Below are positions 18,589 through 26,648 of a DNA stretch of 64,000 bases, piece after piece. The notes under the pieces are model-generated. The model saw only the letters and a program-made list of their open reading frames with translations, was not told where the DNA came from and did not search any database. The DNA comes from Rhodoblastus sphagnicola (lineage in GTDB: Bacteria; Pseudomonadota; Alphaproteobacteria; Rhizobiales; Beijerinckiaceae): contig NZ_NHSJ01000057.1 of NCBI RefSeq assembly GCF_002937075.1, forward strand, positions 1 through 64,000, read 5' to 3'. Positions within the stretch are counted from its first letter, which is position 1, and every line of letters begins with the position of its first letter. A program made the position numbers and the translations under genes.

Positions 18589-18723
18589 GAGAGTTGACCC
18601 GGCTACGCGGGAAGTCTCCATCAAGAACTGACCCATGTTTGAACTGGCCCTGTCCGTTTTCAGGGGGGCGGAGTGATCAACATGGATTTATTGAGCGTTA
18701 TTCGACGCTGGGCTTTGCGGTGA
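18589..18723 (+). mobile_element. IS21-family left-end remnant with the first codons of istA
   Basis: Three related 10-base motifs recur at 18591 (GAGTTGACCC), 18625 (GAACTGACCC) and 18641 (GAACTGGCCC), like the multiple terminal repeats that bind the IS21 transposase. They are followed by ATG 18682 encoding MDLLSVIRRWALR and then a stop; that is the beginning of many IstA proteins, which normally continue into a helix-turn-helix. The homology breaks at about 18720, where an IS110 fragment in opposite orientation begins. Confidence 0.6.
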
Positions 18724-18894
18724 GCGACGGAACAAGCCTCCATTCCAATCAGGCGCGGCGGCAGCTTGGCGAAATATTCGACAAGATCATGCCAGGCGAG
18801 GCGTCGACGCAATGCGGTCCGGCCTGAGTTCCGACGCCGTGACCTGGAAGACGGTGTTCACGAGATCGAGCCCCACAGTAACAACAGTCGACAT
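18720..18894 (-). mobile_element. IS110-family transposase N-terminal remnant, frameshifted
   Basis: From ATG 18894 leftward the peptide reads MSTVVTVGLDLVNTVFQVTA, the DEDD-transposase start of IS110 elements (V-G-L-D-L-A-K-N-V-F-Q). After a shift of frame the homology resumes as WHDLVEYFAKLPPRLIGMEA followed by CSVAH, matching the KLPPxLIGMEAC block. The remainder of the transposase is gone. The fragment abuts the IS21 remnant. Confidence 0.65.
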
Positions 18895-19201
18895 GCAAGC
18901 CCTTGGCCGCTGGAAAACTCCACCGTACCCCGCACGACGGCAGGGGAAAGGGGGCGATGCCATCAAATTGGCCGCGCAGCGAAGCCGCTACATGACGCTT
19001 GAGACAATGGCGCCGTTGAGCGATGATCCGTTCGTCAGTCTGTCCGTCGCGGCCGCGCTGATCGCTATCCCGATGGAGTGGTTGTCAGGTTCGTCCATCA
19101 AAAGCCACTGCAAACCAGCGCCCAAAATGGGACCCGAATTGGGACAGAATCCTTCGCCGAATTTGATAATATAGCAAAAACAATACGTTGGTTGGCTATT
19201 A

Positions 19202-19291
19202 TGGCGGAGGGAGCGGGATTCGAACCCGCGATACGGTTCCCCGTATACACACTTTCCAGGCGTGCGCCTTCAACCACTCGGCCACCCCTCC
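19202..19291 (-). tRNA. tRNA-Ser (anticodon GGA)
   Basis: Read on the minus strand from 19291 the sequence begins GGAGGGGTGGCCGAGTGG, has an anticodon loop CTGGAAA giving GGA (codons UCC/UCU), a long variable arm, the T-arm GGTTCGAATCC and ends CTCCGCCA with an encoded CCA. The acceptor stem pairs over 7 bp with a terminal G-U. The 90-base length fits a class II tRNA-Ser. Its 3' end faces the IS remnants and the polysaccharide island, the usual geometry of a tRNA used as an integration site. Confidence 0.95.
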
Positions 19292-19429
19292 TGACGCCGC
19301 GCTGCGGAGTCGGCGCCTTTATAGCCGCATCGCGCGCCAGCGCAAGGGCGCGCCCGCGCATATTCCCGAAAAGTGGTCCTCCTTGTCGGATATGAATATG
19401 CGCAAGTCCCAGACCTAAAAACTTCGCGG

Positions 19430-20110
19430 TCAGGCCGAAGTGGTTTCGCCCAATGCTTCCGAAGGCTTCGGCGCGGCCTTCAACTGAACCTCTTCCGAAG
19501 TGGCGCTCACTTCCACCGCCATGCCGCAGTCCCGCGCCACCAGGCCGGTGAAATAAGGCTGGATGCCGTGGGCGTCGACGCCGCCGCTTTCCGAAACGCC
19601 TTGCAGCAGGCTCGCGACATGGTTCGCCAGCTTGAGATTCGGGCCCTTCACCGCGACCGAGAGTTTGAGGTCGTCGCCTTCGCCCTCGATCCTGACGTTC
19701 ATCACCCCGCCGCGCGGGATGCAGGCGCTGGAGATCAGGCAGAGATTGAGCAGCAGCTTGACCTTGTTCTTGGCCACGAAGGCGCGGGGGCCGTCCCAGT
19801 TCAGCGTGGTGCGCTCGTCGGCGCCGAACAGGCCGCGCGCCACCTTTTCGGCGTCGCCCGTGTCGATCGAGGCGCCGGCCGAACCCGCCGCGCCAAAGGC
19901 CAGACGGCAAAATTGCAGGCGCGCCGACGCCGATTTGGCGCTCTTGCGAATCAGGTCCAGCGCGAATTCGCGCATGCCCTCGTCCTTGTCCTCCTCCAGA
20001 ACCTCGAGTCCGTTGACGATGGCGCCGACGGGGCTGATCACGTCGTGGCAGACGCGCGAGCACAGCAGGGCGGCCAGGTCGAGCGGTTCAAGAGAAAGCG
20101 GCGTGGTCAT
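19430..20110 (-). CDS. chpT: Histidine phosphotransferase ChpT
   Basis: About 226 residues. The N-terminus has LDLAALLCSRVCHDVISPVG with the phosphorylated His in the CHDVISP motif, followed by a degenerate ATPase-like fold (LLLNLCLISSACIPRGGVMN, VKGPNLKLANHVASLLQGV, GIQPYFTGLVARDCGM). In Caulobacter and rhizobia ChpT is a dimeric phosphotransfer protein passing phosphate from CckA to CtrA and CpdR, controlling the cell cycle. ATG 20110 gives MTTPLSLEP with GGAAAAG upstream; a start 12 bases earlier is possible. It is a core alphaproteobacterial gene and marks the return to conserved chromosome after the island. Confidence 0.9.
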   Translation of the reverse strand: MTTPLSLEPLDLAALLCSRVCHDVISPVGAIVNGLEVLEEDKDEGMREFALDLIRKSAKSASARLQFCRLAFGAAGSAGASIDTGDAEKVARGLFGADERTTLNWDGPRAFVAKNKVKLLLNLCLISSACIPRGGVMNVRIEGEGDDLKLSVAVKGPNLKLANHVASLLQGVSESGGVDAHGIQPYFTGLVARDCGMAVEVSATSEEVQLKAAPKPSEALGETTSA

Positions 20111-20244
20111 GAGCTTTTCCATCTTTTGGCATTACGGCGGACTATGGCGGCAAATGGTTAGCGAGCGGTTATAACAGATCGTTAAGGAAACATTCACTTG
20201 CCGTTGTGATACTCTTACGTCATCGAGCGGGATGAGGCCTGAAC

Positions 20245-20847
20245 ATGCGACCTTTCCAGATTTCCCGGCGGGACGCCCTGCGCCGTTTTGTCGCTGGCGC
20301 CGGCTTGACGACGGCTTTGGCGGCTGGTCCGGCGTTTGCGCCCGCCGCCTTGGCTCAGGATCGCTCGGTCTATTCCGACAATGAACTGGTCGCGAGCGGA
20401 CACCACTTCTTCGGCAGCCTGTCGCGCGGCCTCGCCGAGGCGATCCAGTCCGTGACCAAGCGCTGGGGGCAGCCCAACGCCTATATTCTGGGCCAGGAAG
20501 GCGGCGGCGCCTTTATCGGGGGGCTGCGCTACGGCGACGGCGCGATGTACACCCGCAACGCCGGCGACCGCCGCATCTACTGGCAGGGGCCGTCGCTCGG
20601 CTTCGACGCCGGCGCGGACGGCGACCGCACCATGATGCTGATCTATAATCTGCCCTCGGCGGATTCCATCTATCAGCGCTTCGGCGGCATTGACGGTTCG
20701 GCTTATCTGGTCGGCGGTTTTGGCGTCACGGCGTTGGGGGCCAATGGCGTGACGGTCGTGCCAATTCGCACCGGCGTCGGCGCCCGGCTCGGCATCAACC
20801 TCGGCTACCTGAAATTCACCCGCGATTCGACTTGGAATCCTTTCTGA
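20245..20847 (+). CDS. eipA: EipA-like DUF1134 envelope protein
   Basis: 200 residues. The N-terminus has a twin-arginine-like signal (SRRDALRRFVAGAGLTTALA, then AGPAFAPAALA). The mature part shows the DUF1134 features: VASGHHFFGSLSRGLAEAIQ, RWGQPNAYILGQEGGGAFIG, GLRYGDGAMYT, IYWQGPSLGFDAGADGDRTM and YQRFGGIDGSAYLVGGFGVT. EipA of Brucella is a periplasmic protein needed for envelope integrity; the same role is inferred here. GAGG lies 7 bases before the ATG. It is transcribed divergently from chpT. Confidence 0.85.
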   Translation: MRPFQISRRDALRRFVAGAGLTTALAAGPAFAPAALAQDRSVYSDNELVASGHHFFGSLSRGLAEAIQSVTKRWGQPNAYILGQEGGGAFIGGLRYGDGAMYTRNAGDRRIYWQGPSLGFDAGADGDRTMMLIYNLPSADSIYQRFGGIDGSAYLVGGFGVTALGANGVTVVPIRTGVGARLGINLGYLKFTRDSTWNPF

Positions 20848-20879
20848 TCCTGTTCTAATTGACAGTGAGTCCATTCGGG

Positions 20880-20979
20880 CTCATGGCGCGTTCAAGCGTG
20901 GACCCCGGTTCGCGTGAAAAAGCGCTTCCAGACAAAACCGGAGTTCCGATCCGAGACAATCGGATGCGGACTTCGGATG
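20880..20979. repeat. Dispersed intergenic repeat, copy 1
   Basis: Contains the core CCCCGGTTCGCGTGAAAAAG followed by a short inverted pair around TCCGATCCGAGACAATCGGA. The core CCGGTTCGCGTGAA and the TCGGAT inverted pair recur at 53331-53430, and a diverged form with its own palindrome occurs at 26546-26648. It lies between the EipA-like gene and the coiled-coil gene. Confidence 0.6.
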
Positions 20980-20992
20980 ACAGGACTTTTCC

Positions 20993-21712
20993 TTGATCGA
21001 GCAACTCGTCGCCTTCGCTTTGGGCTTCTCCATCTGCGGCCTGATCGGCCTCGCCTTTCTGCCGCTGGTTTCCGCCCGCGCGCGGCGATTGACCCTGACC
21101 AGCATCGAAGAGCGTCTGCCGATGACCTTCGATGAAATCGAGGCCGACCGCGACCTTTTGCGCGCCCGCTTCGCCGTGGAAAAGCGCGATCTCGAAATCG
21201 CCGTCGAACGGGAGCGCCAGTTGCGCGCCGCCGCCAGCGCCGAATTGGGCCGCCGCACCGCCGATATCGTTCAGGCCGGGGACAAGCTGCGCGCGGCCGA
21301 GGCGGAGATCAAGGCGCGCGACGAGCAGTTGGCGCAAGCGACGGCGCGGGTCGAGTCGTTCAAGGGCGAACTGGTCGAGATGCAGGGCCGGCTGGCGGGC
21401 CGCGAGCAGGATTTGCGCGAAAAGGCCAAGGAATACGATGCGCTGGCCGAGGCGCATCGCGCTGTCAACATCGAGATGGAGCGGCTGCGCTCACGCCTTC
21501 AGGAGGCGGAGGGGCGCAACCAGGCTTTCGAGGCCCGGCGCGAGCGCCTGATCGCCAAGATCGAAGCGGAACACAAGCGGGTCGAGGAGGTCGAAGCCGA
21601 AGCCAAGACTTTGCGCGAGCGCCTCGACCAGGACGGAGGAGTCGCGGTGGCCGATCTGCGCGCGGCCATCCTGGACATCGGCCGTCAGATCGCCGCGCAC
21701 GATCAGGCGTGA
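20993..21712 (+). CDS. Membrane-anchored coiled-coil protein
   Basis: 239 residues. Residues 3-26 form one transmembrane segment (LVAFALGFSICGLIGLAFLP) followed by RARR, predicting a cytoplasmic C-terminus. Residues ~45-215 are continuous heptad-rich coiled coil with many E, R, A and Q (ERERQLRAAASAEL, AEAEIKARDEQLAQATARVE). The start is TTG 20993 with AGGA 7 bases upstream. No enzymatic motif is present. Such proteins are common in Hyphomicrobiales without assigned function; an envelope or cell-division scaffold is possible, unproven. Confidence 0.7.
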   Translation: MIEQLVAFALGFSICGLIGLAFLPLVSARARRLTLTSIEERLPMTFDEIEADRDLLRARFAVEKRDLEIAVERERQLRAAASAELGRRTADIVQAGDKLRAAEAEIKARDEQLAQATARVESFKGELVEMQGRLAGREQDLREKAKEYDALAEAHRAVNIEMERLRSRLQEAEGRNQAFEARRERLIAKIEAEHKRVEEVEAEAKTLRERLDQDGGVAVADLRAAILDIGRQIAAHDQA

Positions 21713-21714
21713 CG

Positions 21715-21750
21715 GGCGCGCGCTTGTTTCGCGCGCGCCAGATTTTTTTA
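21715..21750 (+). terminator. Intrinsic terminator of the coiled-coil gene
   Basis: An 8-bp perfect stem (GGCGCGCG at 21715, CGCGCGCC at 21732) with a 9-base loop is followed by a run of seven T at 21743-21749. It begins 3 bases after the stop at 21712 and reaches the end of the convergent small secreted-protein gene. Confidence 0.75.
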
Positions 21751-22023
21751 GCGGCAGACGCGCACGCGGCGGCGGCCGACGAATTCGCCGTCCTCGTCAT
21801 AGATCGGGCGGCGCTCCACCCAGCACTCCGGGGCTTCTTCGTAAACCGGGCCGCGATCGGCGTTGGCGGCGGCCGCGCCCAGCATGGCGCCGCCGAGAAT
21901 GCCGGCGGCGATGCCCGCGCCGACGGCCGCGCCGTCATTGGCGGAAGCCGGGGCTGAAACGCCGGCGGCCAGCGCGACGGCGGCCAGAGCGGCGAGCGCG
22001 GCTCTCTTGATGGACAGTGTCAT
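21748..22023 (-). CDS. Small secreted protein with glycine-rich segment
   Basis: 91 residues from ATG 22023, which has GGAGG 5 bases upstream (a longer frame starting at 22086 ignores that site). Residues 1-29 are a signal peptide (IKRAALAALAAVALAAGVSA ending ASA). Then a glycine/alanine zipper-like segment (GAGIAAGILGGAMLGAAAAN) and a basic C-terminus with CWVERRPIYDEDGEFVGRRR and VRVCR, two cysteines that may pair. Similar short proteins with a closing RVRVC are frequent in rhizobial relatives; no function is known to me. Confidence 0.75.
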   Translation of the reverse strand: MTLSIKRAALAALAAVALAAGVSAPASANDGAAVGAGIAAGILGGAMLGAAAANADRGPVYEEAPECWVERRPIYDEDGEFVGRRRVRVCR

Positions 22024-22198
22024 GTGTTCCTCCGTGGAAACTTGCTTCGATAGCGTCGAAAGACGCCCGTCTTTTTGACGGGCCAAGGCCGAAAACCGGA
22101 ATGAGCCGAAAACCGGATTGAAGTTTAGTCTAGTCGCCGCCTATGAACCAGAGTTGAATGAACTGAGCGCAAAATACGGCGAAATTTGAGTCGAGACA

Positions 22199-23119
22199 AT
22201 GCCTGTGACTTCTATTGGGTCTTCTGGAGACTTGTCCGCCGACCGCCGTTACGAATGGGGGCAGGGCGCGCTTGCCGCGGGCGACGCGGAAGGCGCGCGC
22301 GATCTGTTCGCCCAAGCGCTTGAGTGCGCGCCGAACTGGGCCGCGGCTTGGTTCGGGTTGGCGCAGGCGCTGGATCGGCTCGACCGGAGGGTTGAGGCGC
22401 GCGAGGCCTATGCGAAGACGCTGAACCTCGATCCCGGCGACGCGCATGGCGCGGCGCTCGGCCTGGCGCGGCTTGGCGGGCCGGCGCCCGCCGCCGCCCC
22501 GCGCGCCTATGTCAAAACCCTGTTCGATCAATATGCCGCGCGGTTCGACACGCATCTCGTGACGCAACTGGCCTATCGCGGCCCGGAGATCCTTTGCGGG
22601 GCCATCGCGCGCGCCGATGCTGACCGGCGATTCGCCCATGTCCTCGATCTCGGCTGCGGGGCGGGCCTGTTCGCGGCGGCGATTCGTCCCCATGCGGCCA
22701 AAATCTCCGGCGTGGACCTTTCGCCAGCCATGATCGAACAGGCCCGCGCCAAAGGTATATATGACCGGCTGGCGGCGGCGGACCTGACCGAATTTCTCGC
22801 CGCCGAGCCTTCTGAAAGCGCCGATCTCGCTGTCGCCGCCGATGTCTTCGTTTATATCGGCGATCTCGGCGACCTGTTCGCGCAGGTTGCGCGGACCTTG
22901 AGCCTCGGCGGACTGTTCGCCTTCACCGCGCAAAGCGGCCCGTCGCAAGGGTTTGGCGTGGGCGCGGACCTGCGCTTTCGCCACAGCGAAGCTTATCTGC
23001 GCGATCTCGCCTGCGCGCATGGGTTTGACGTCGCGGCGTTATTTGCCGTTTCGGCGCGCCGGGATCGCGGCATTGACGTACCCGGCTGGGCCGCGGTCCT
23101 GCGCAAAAACAGGGCGTGA
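22199..23119 (+). CDS. TPR-containing SAM-dependent methyltransferase
   Basis: 306 residues. Residues ~15-90 are two TPR units (ALAAGDAEGARDLFAQALEC, REAYAKTLNLDPGDAHGAAL). The catalytic domain has the SAM-binding motif HVLDLGCGAGLFAAAIRPHA, the acidic loop ISGVDLSPAMIEQARAKG, ADLTEFLA and a post-motif LAVAADVFVYIGDLGDLF. This architecture matches the class I methyltransferases annotated as TPR/trans-aconitate-like; the substrate is unknown. It lies before scoA by 77 bases on the same strand but may be independent. Confidence 0.8.
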   Translation: MPVTSIGSSGDLSADRRYEWGQGALAAGDAEGARDLFAQALECAPNWAAAWFGLAQALDRLDRRVEAREAYAKTLNLDPGDAHGAALGLARLGGPAPAAAPRAYVKTLFDQYAARFDTHLVTQLAYRGPEILCGAIARADADRRFAHVLDLGCGAGLFAAAIRPHAAKISGVDLSPAMIEQARAKGIYDRLAAADLTEFLAAEPSESADLAVAADVFVYIGDLGDLFAQVARTLSLGGLFAFTAQSGPSQGFGVGADLRFRHSEAYLRDLACAHGFDVAALFAVSARRDRGIDVPGWAAVLRKNRA

Positions 23120-23196
23120 ACCCGCAAAAAGGCTGACTGGACCCGCGTCATGGCGCGCCCTATTGTCGCAGCGTAGTCCAGCAGCGAGTTTCGCTC

Positions 23197-23928
23197 ATGA
23201 AAAAAGTTTACCCCGACGCCGCGACCGCCATGGCCGGTCTGGTCAAGGACGGCATGACGCTGATGGCCGGGGGCTTCGGCCTGTGCGGCATTCCCGAGGC
23301 GCTGATCGAGGCGGTGAAGACGTCCGGCGCGAAAAACCTCACCTTCATCTCCAACAATGCCGGCGTGGACGGCATTGGGCTGGGCGTCCTGCTGGAGACG
23401 AGGCAGGTCAAGAAGATGATCTCGTCCTATGTCGGCGAAAACAAACTGTTCGCGCAGCAATATCTCGGCGGCGAACTGGAGATCGAATTCAACCCGCAGG
23501 GGACTTTGGCCGAGCGCATTCGCGCCGGCGGCGCCGGCATTCCCGCCTTCTACACCAAGACCGGCTATGGCACGCTGGTCGCGGAGGGCAAGGAAACCCG
23601 CGTCTTCAACGGCGAGAATTATGTGATGGAGACCGGCCTCCTCGCCGATGTCGCGCTGGTCCATGCGTGGATGGGCGACCATGAGGGCAATCTGGTGTTC
23701 CGCAAAACGGCGCGCAATTTCAACCCGATGATGGCGACGGCGGGGAAAATCACCGTGGCGCAGGTCGAGCATCTCGTGCCCGCTGGCCAACTCAACCCCG
23801 ACCAGATCCACACGCCCGGCATTTTCGTGAAGCGCATCGTCCACGTGCCCAACAGCGCCAAGCACATCGAGCAGCGCACCACAAGGAAACACACCAGCGC
23901 GCCCGCCGCGACCGGAGGAGAAATCTAA
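23197..23928 (+). CDS. scoA: 3-oxoacid CoA-transferase, subunit A
   Basis: 243 residues. Family motifs are [80 protein letters not shown] and [20 protein letters not shown]. It pairs with the B subunit to move CoA between succinyl-CoA and acetoacetate, in ketone-body or PHB degradation. The gene overlaps scoB by one base (TAATG). The last ~15 residues ([11 protein letters not shown]) are a nonconserved extension. Confidence 0.9.
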   Translation: MKKVYPDAATAMAGLVKDGMTLMAGGFGLCGIPEALIEAVKTSGAKNLTFISNNAGVDGIGLGVLLETRQVKKMISSYVGENKLFAQQYLGGELEIEFNPQGTLAERIRAGGAGIPAFYTKTGYGTLVAEGKETRVFNGENYVMETGLLADVALVHAWMGDHEGNLVFRKTARNFNPMMATAGKITVAQVEHLVPAGQLNPDQIHTPGIFVKRIVHVPNSAKHIEQRTTRKHTSAPAATGGEI

Positions 23929-24569
23929 TGGCCTGGACCCGCGACCAGATGGCGGCGCGCGCCGCCAAGGAACTCCGTGACGGATTTTACGTCAATCTCG
24001 GCATCGGCATTCCCACGCTCGTCTCGAACTTCATTCCCGCGGGTGTGCATGTGCAGTTGCAGAGCGAGAACGGCATGCTCGGCATGGGGCCGTTCCCCTA
24101 TGAGGGCGAGGAAGACCCGGACCTGATCAACGCCGGCAAGCAGACCATCACGGAGCTGCCGACGACCAGCTATTTTTCGTCGTCCGATAGCTTCGCGATG
24201 ATTCGCGGCGGCCATATCGACCTGTCGATCCTCGGCGCCATGCAGGTGGCGGAGACCGGGGATCTCGCCAACTGGATGATTCCGGGCAAGATGGTCAAGG
24301 GCATGGGCGGCGCGATGGACCTCGTCGCCGGCGTGAAAAAGGTCGTTGTGGTGATGGAGCATGTCGCCAAGGACGGCCCCAAATTCTTGCACAAATGCAG
24401 CCTGCCGCTGACCGGCTCGCATGTGGTCGATCTGCTCATCACCGACCTCGGCGTGTTCTCCATCGACAAGCATGGGTCGGGCGGCGTCAAGCTGATCGAA
24501 CTGGCCGATGGCGTCACGGTCGAGGAGATCAGAGCGAAGACGGAAGCGGATTATTCGGTCGCACTCTAA
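23928..24569 (+). CDS. scoB: 3-oxoacid CoA-transferase, subunit B
   Basis: 213 residues, normal length. The catalytic glutamate lies in the [19 protein letters not shown] motif near residue 47; the glycine-rich [19 protein letters not shown] precedes it and [14 protein letters not shown] and [20 protein letters not shown] follow. It forms a heterotetramer with ScoA. A GGAGG site at the end of scoA and a one-base overlap indicate translational coupling. Confidence 0.92.
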   Translation: MAWTRDQMAARAAKELRDGFYVNLGIGIPTLVSNFIPAGVHVQLQSENGMLGMGPFPYEGEEDPDLINAGKQTITELPTTSYFSSSDSFAMIRGGHIDLSILGAMQVAETGDLANWMIPGKMVKGMGGAMDLVAGVKKVVVVMEHVAKDGPKFLHKCSLPLTGSHVVDLLITDLGVFSIDKHGSGGVKLIELADGVTVEEIRAKTEADYSVAL

Positions 24570-24587
24570 TTCCAAGCGCGTCAGGCC

Positions 24588-24714
24588 CGGGCTTGTCCCG
24601 GGCATCCACGTCGAGCCGTCGTCTCACTGCCGGCGCGTTCAGGCGCGCTCTCTCCAAAAGCGCGCTTGTCGGGCTGGCGTGGATGGCCGGGACGACGCCC
24701 GGCCATGACGGCTG
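24588..24714. repeat. Rhizobial-type inverted intergenic repeat
   Basis: The left half has GCCCGGGCTTGTCCCGGGCA followed by TCCACGTC; the right half has GCGTGGATGGCCGGGACGAC followed by GCCCGGCCATGACGG. The two halves are partly inverted copies able to fold into a long imperfect hairpin. Similar elements are scattered between genes in Bradyrhizobium and Methylobacterium genomes. Confidence 0.65.
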
Positions 24715-24733
24715 AACCTTCCGGCGCTTTTCC

Positions 24734-25894
24734 ATGCTCACCCGTCTCGCTGTATCAGGCTATCGTTCGTTGCGGTCGCTCACCGTGGAATTGTCGCGGC
24801 TGAACGTGGTCTGCGGCGCCAATGGCGTCGGCAAATCCAGTTTTTATCGCGCCATCCGCCTGCTCGCGGAAACCGCGCAGGGCGGCGCCATCCGGGCGTT
24901 GGCGCTGGAGGGCGGGCTGCAATCCACGCTCTGGGCGGGGCCGGAAAATTTCTCGCGCGAGGTGAAACGCGGTCTGCATCCTGTGCAGGGCTTGAGCGGG
25001 CGCAAGGCCCCGGTCGCCTTGAAACTCGGGTTTGCGTCCGATCTCTGGGGTTATGCTGTCGATCTCGGTCTGCCCTTGAAAAATGAGGTTTCGGCTTTCC
25101 TCGCCGACCCCGTCATCAAAGCCGAGTCGATGTGGACCGGGGCCATGCTGACGCCGCGCGGCGTTTTCGCGGAAAGGCGCGGCCCCTGCGTGCGCCTGCG
25201 CGACGACAAGGCCGCCTGGCGCCAGGCCCATACCGCTCTCGCCACATTCGACAGCATGCTCACCCATTGCGCCGATCCGATCGCCGCGCCCGACTTGCTG
25301 TTGCTGCGCGAGCACATGCGCAACTGGCGATTCTACGATCATTTCCGCACCGATCCGCAAGCGCCGGCGCGACGTCCGCAGGTGGGGACGCGCACGCCCA
25401 TTCTGGCCTCCGACGGCGCCGATCTCGCCGCCGCCACGCAGACGATCATCGAGATCGGCGACAGCGAAGCCTTTGCGGCGGCGATCGAGGACGCCTTTCC
25501 CGGCGCGACGGTCGAAATCGACGCCAATGACGGGCTGTTTTCGCTGAAGATGCGCCAGCACGGCCTTCTCAGGCCCCTGTCAGCAACCGAGCTGTCCGAT
25601 GGAACCCTGCGCTATCTGCTGCTGGTGGTCGCCTTGCTGACGCCGCGCCCGCCGCAACTGATGGTGCTGAACGAGCCGGAGACCAGCCTGCATCCCGACC
25701 TGTTGCGGCCTCTGGCCCGCCTGATCGCGCAAGCTTGCGAACACATGCAGATGATCGTGGTGACGCACGCGGCCGATCTGGCTTGTGAATTGTTGCGCCA
25801 CGAACCCGGCGGCGCGATATCCCTGACCAAGAATTTCGGCGAAACCATTGTCGAGGATCGCGACTCGCCCGGCTGGCGCTGGCCTGAACGCTGA
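24734..25894 (+). CDS. AAA-family ATPase (SMC/RecF-like, AAA_21 type)
   Basis: 386 residues. Walker A is VVCGANGVGKSSFYRAI at about residue 30; an ABC-type signature is ELSDGTLRYLLLVVALL; Walker B is PQLMVLNEPETSLHPDLLRP near 310; a switch histidine follows in MIVVTHAADLACELL. The domain inserted between the Walker A and the signature is short, without zinc hook or long coiled coil, so this is a stand-alone ATPase like those annotated as predicted ATPase or RecF-like. No nuclease (TOPRIM) motif is visible, which argues against an OLD nuclease. It sits 10 bases ahead of the next gene. Confidence 0.8.
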   Translation: MLTRLAVSGYRSLRSLTVELSRLNVVCGANGVGKSSFYRAIRLLAETAQGGAIRALALEGGLQSTLWAGPENFSREVKRGLHPVQGLSGRKAPVALKLGFASDLWGYAVDLGLPLKNEVSAFLADPVIKAESMWTGAMLTPRGVFAERRGPCVRLRDDKAAWRQAHTALATFDSMLTHCADPIAAPDLLLLREHMRNWRFYDHFRTDPQAPARRPQVGTRTPILASDGADLAAATQTIIEIGDSEAFAAAIEDAFPGATVEIDANDGLFSLKMRQHGLLRPLSATELSDGTLRYLLLVVALLTPRPPQLMVLNEPETSLHPDLLRPLARLIAQACEHMQMIVVTHAADLACELLRHEPGGAISLTKNFGETIVEDRDSPGWRWPER

Positions 25895-25904
25895 GAGGAT
25901 CATC

Positions 25905-26546
25905 ATGCGCCTTCATCCCGGCCTCGGCCTTCTGCTGTCATGCGCCTTGGCGCCGTCCCCGGTCGCGGCGGAGGCCGCATGGCCCAACACCGCCGCCAAT
26001 CGCTGGCAGGCCGAGGCGCTGATTCAGGGGCTCAACGCCGAAATCCTCGCCGCGCGCAGCGCCACTTCGGTTCTGGAGCGCTGGTGCGGCGCCCATCATC
26101 TGGCGGCGGAGGCGAAAATCGTCGCGGAGCCGGTCGCCGACACGCCGCCGAGGCAGCCGACGCCCGAGCAGCGCGCGCGGCTTGGCGTCGGGCCGGACGA
26201 AAAGGTCAGATACCGCCATGTGCGGCTGCGCTGCGGCGACCATGTGTTGTCGGAAGCCGATAATTTCTATGTGCCGGCGCGGCTGACGTCGGAGATGAAC
26301 AAGGCGCTGGAGACGACGGACACGCCGTTCGGCAAGGTGGTGAAGCCGCTGGAGCCCTACCGCCGCACCTTCGCCGCCATGAACCTTTGGTCGGCGGCGG
26401 CCGCGCCGAAAGAGGCGGCGACGCTGGCGATCCCGGCAAACCTGTTCGAGCACCGGGCGGTGCTCTACACGCGCGAAAATCTGCCGTTTTCCGAAGTGGA
26501 CGAGATTTATCGGCGCGACCTGTTCGATTTTCCGCCCGAGCGTTAG
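25905..26546 (+). CDS. Secreted chorismate-lyase-like protein
   Basis: 213 residues from ATG 25905, which has GAGAGG upstream. Residues 1-22 form a signal peptide (LHPGLGLLLSCALAPSPVAA). The body shows LERWCGAHHLAAEAKIVAEP, VRYRHVRLRCGDHVLSEADN, FYVPARLTSEMN and TDTPFGKVVKPL, a layout like UbiC-type chorismate lyase folds (VxLxxxxxxxxxAxxxxPxxLT, then TxxPxGxxL). Export to the periplasm would be unusual for a UbiC enzyme, so the fold may serve another purpose. Assignment to the fold is tentative. Confidence 0.5.
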   Translation: MRLHPGLGLLLSCALAPSPVAAEAAWPNTAANRWQAEALIQGLNAEILAARSATSVLERWCGAHHLAAEAKIVAEPVADTPPRQPTPEQRARLGVGPDEKVRYRHVRLRCGDHVLSEADNFYVPARLTSEMNKALETTDTPFGKVVKPLEPYRRTFAAMNLWSAAAAPKEAATLAIPANLFEHRAVLYTRENLPFSEVDEIYRRDLFDFPPER

Positions 26547-26648
26547 AGCATGATCCCAAAAAGTGGACACCGGTTTTTTGGAAAAGATCATGCGCAAACA
26601 AAGAGCTTAGAGCGCGATGCGTTTCCGTGGAAACGCATCGCGCTCTAA
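26546..26648. repeat. Dispersed intergenic repeat, copy 2, with a near-perfect palindrome
   Basis: Begins AGAGCATGATCCCAAAAAGT and contains GGACACCGGTTTTTTGGAAA, a common rhizobial repeat form. Its right part is a 20-bp perfect inverted repeat with a 2-base centre (arms 26607-26626 and 26629-26648). The right arm contributes the TAG stop codon of the nickel transporter at 26645-26647. The hairpin lies between convergent genes and could terminate both. Confidence 0.75.

Larger units (their letters stand above)
18292..19201. other. 910-base gap of mobile-element debris beside tRNA-Ser
   Basis: No intact gene. From 18292 to 18580 I see nothing recognisable apart from presumed promoter DNA for the TPR-GT32 gene. 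From 18589 to 18894 fragments of two insertion sequences are fused (separate entries). From 18895 to 19201 the plus strand has an open frame ending at 19174 with a tail HCKPAPKMGPELGQNP. That could be the extreme C-terminus of an integrase oriented toward the tRNA, but the resemblance is too short to call. Confidence 0.5.

Noticed and set aside
19080-19174. Possible integrase C-terminus next to tRNA-Ser
   Set aside because: The tail HCKPAPKMGPELGQNP is suggestive, but no catalytic Arg-His-Arg-Tyr residues are present upstream in the frame, so I do not list it as a gene.
19098-20063. A long minus-strand open frame of 321 codons overlapping tRNA-Ser and chpT
   Set aside because: It is rich in Arg, Gly and Pro, lacks motifs, crosses a tRNA gene and lies in another frame of chpT, so it is a high-GC shadow.
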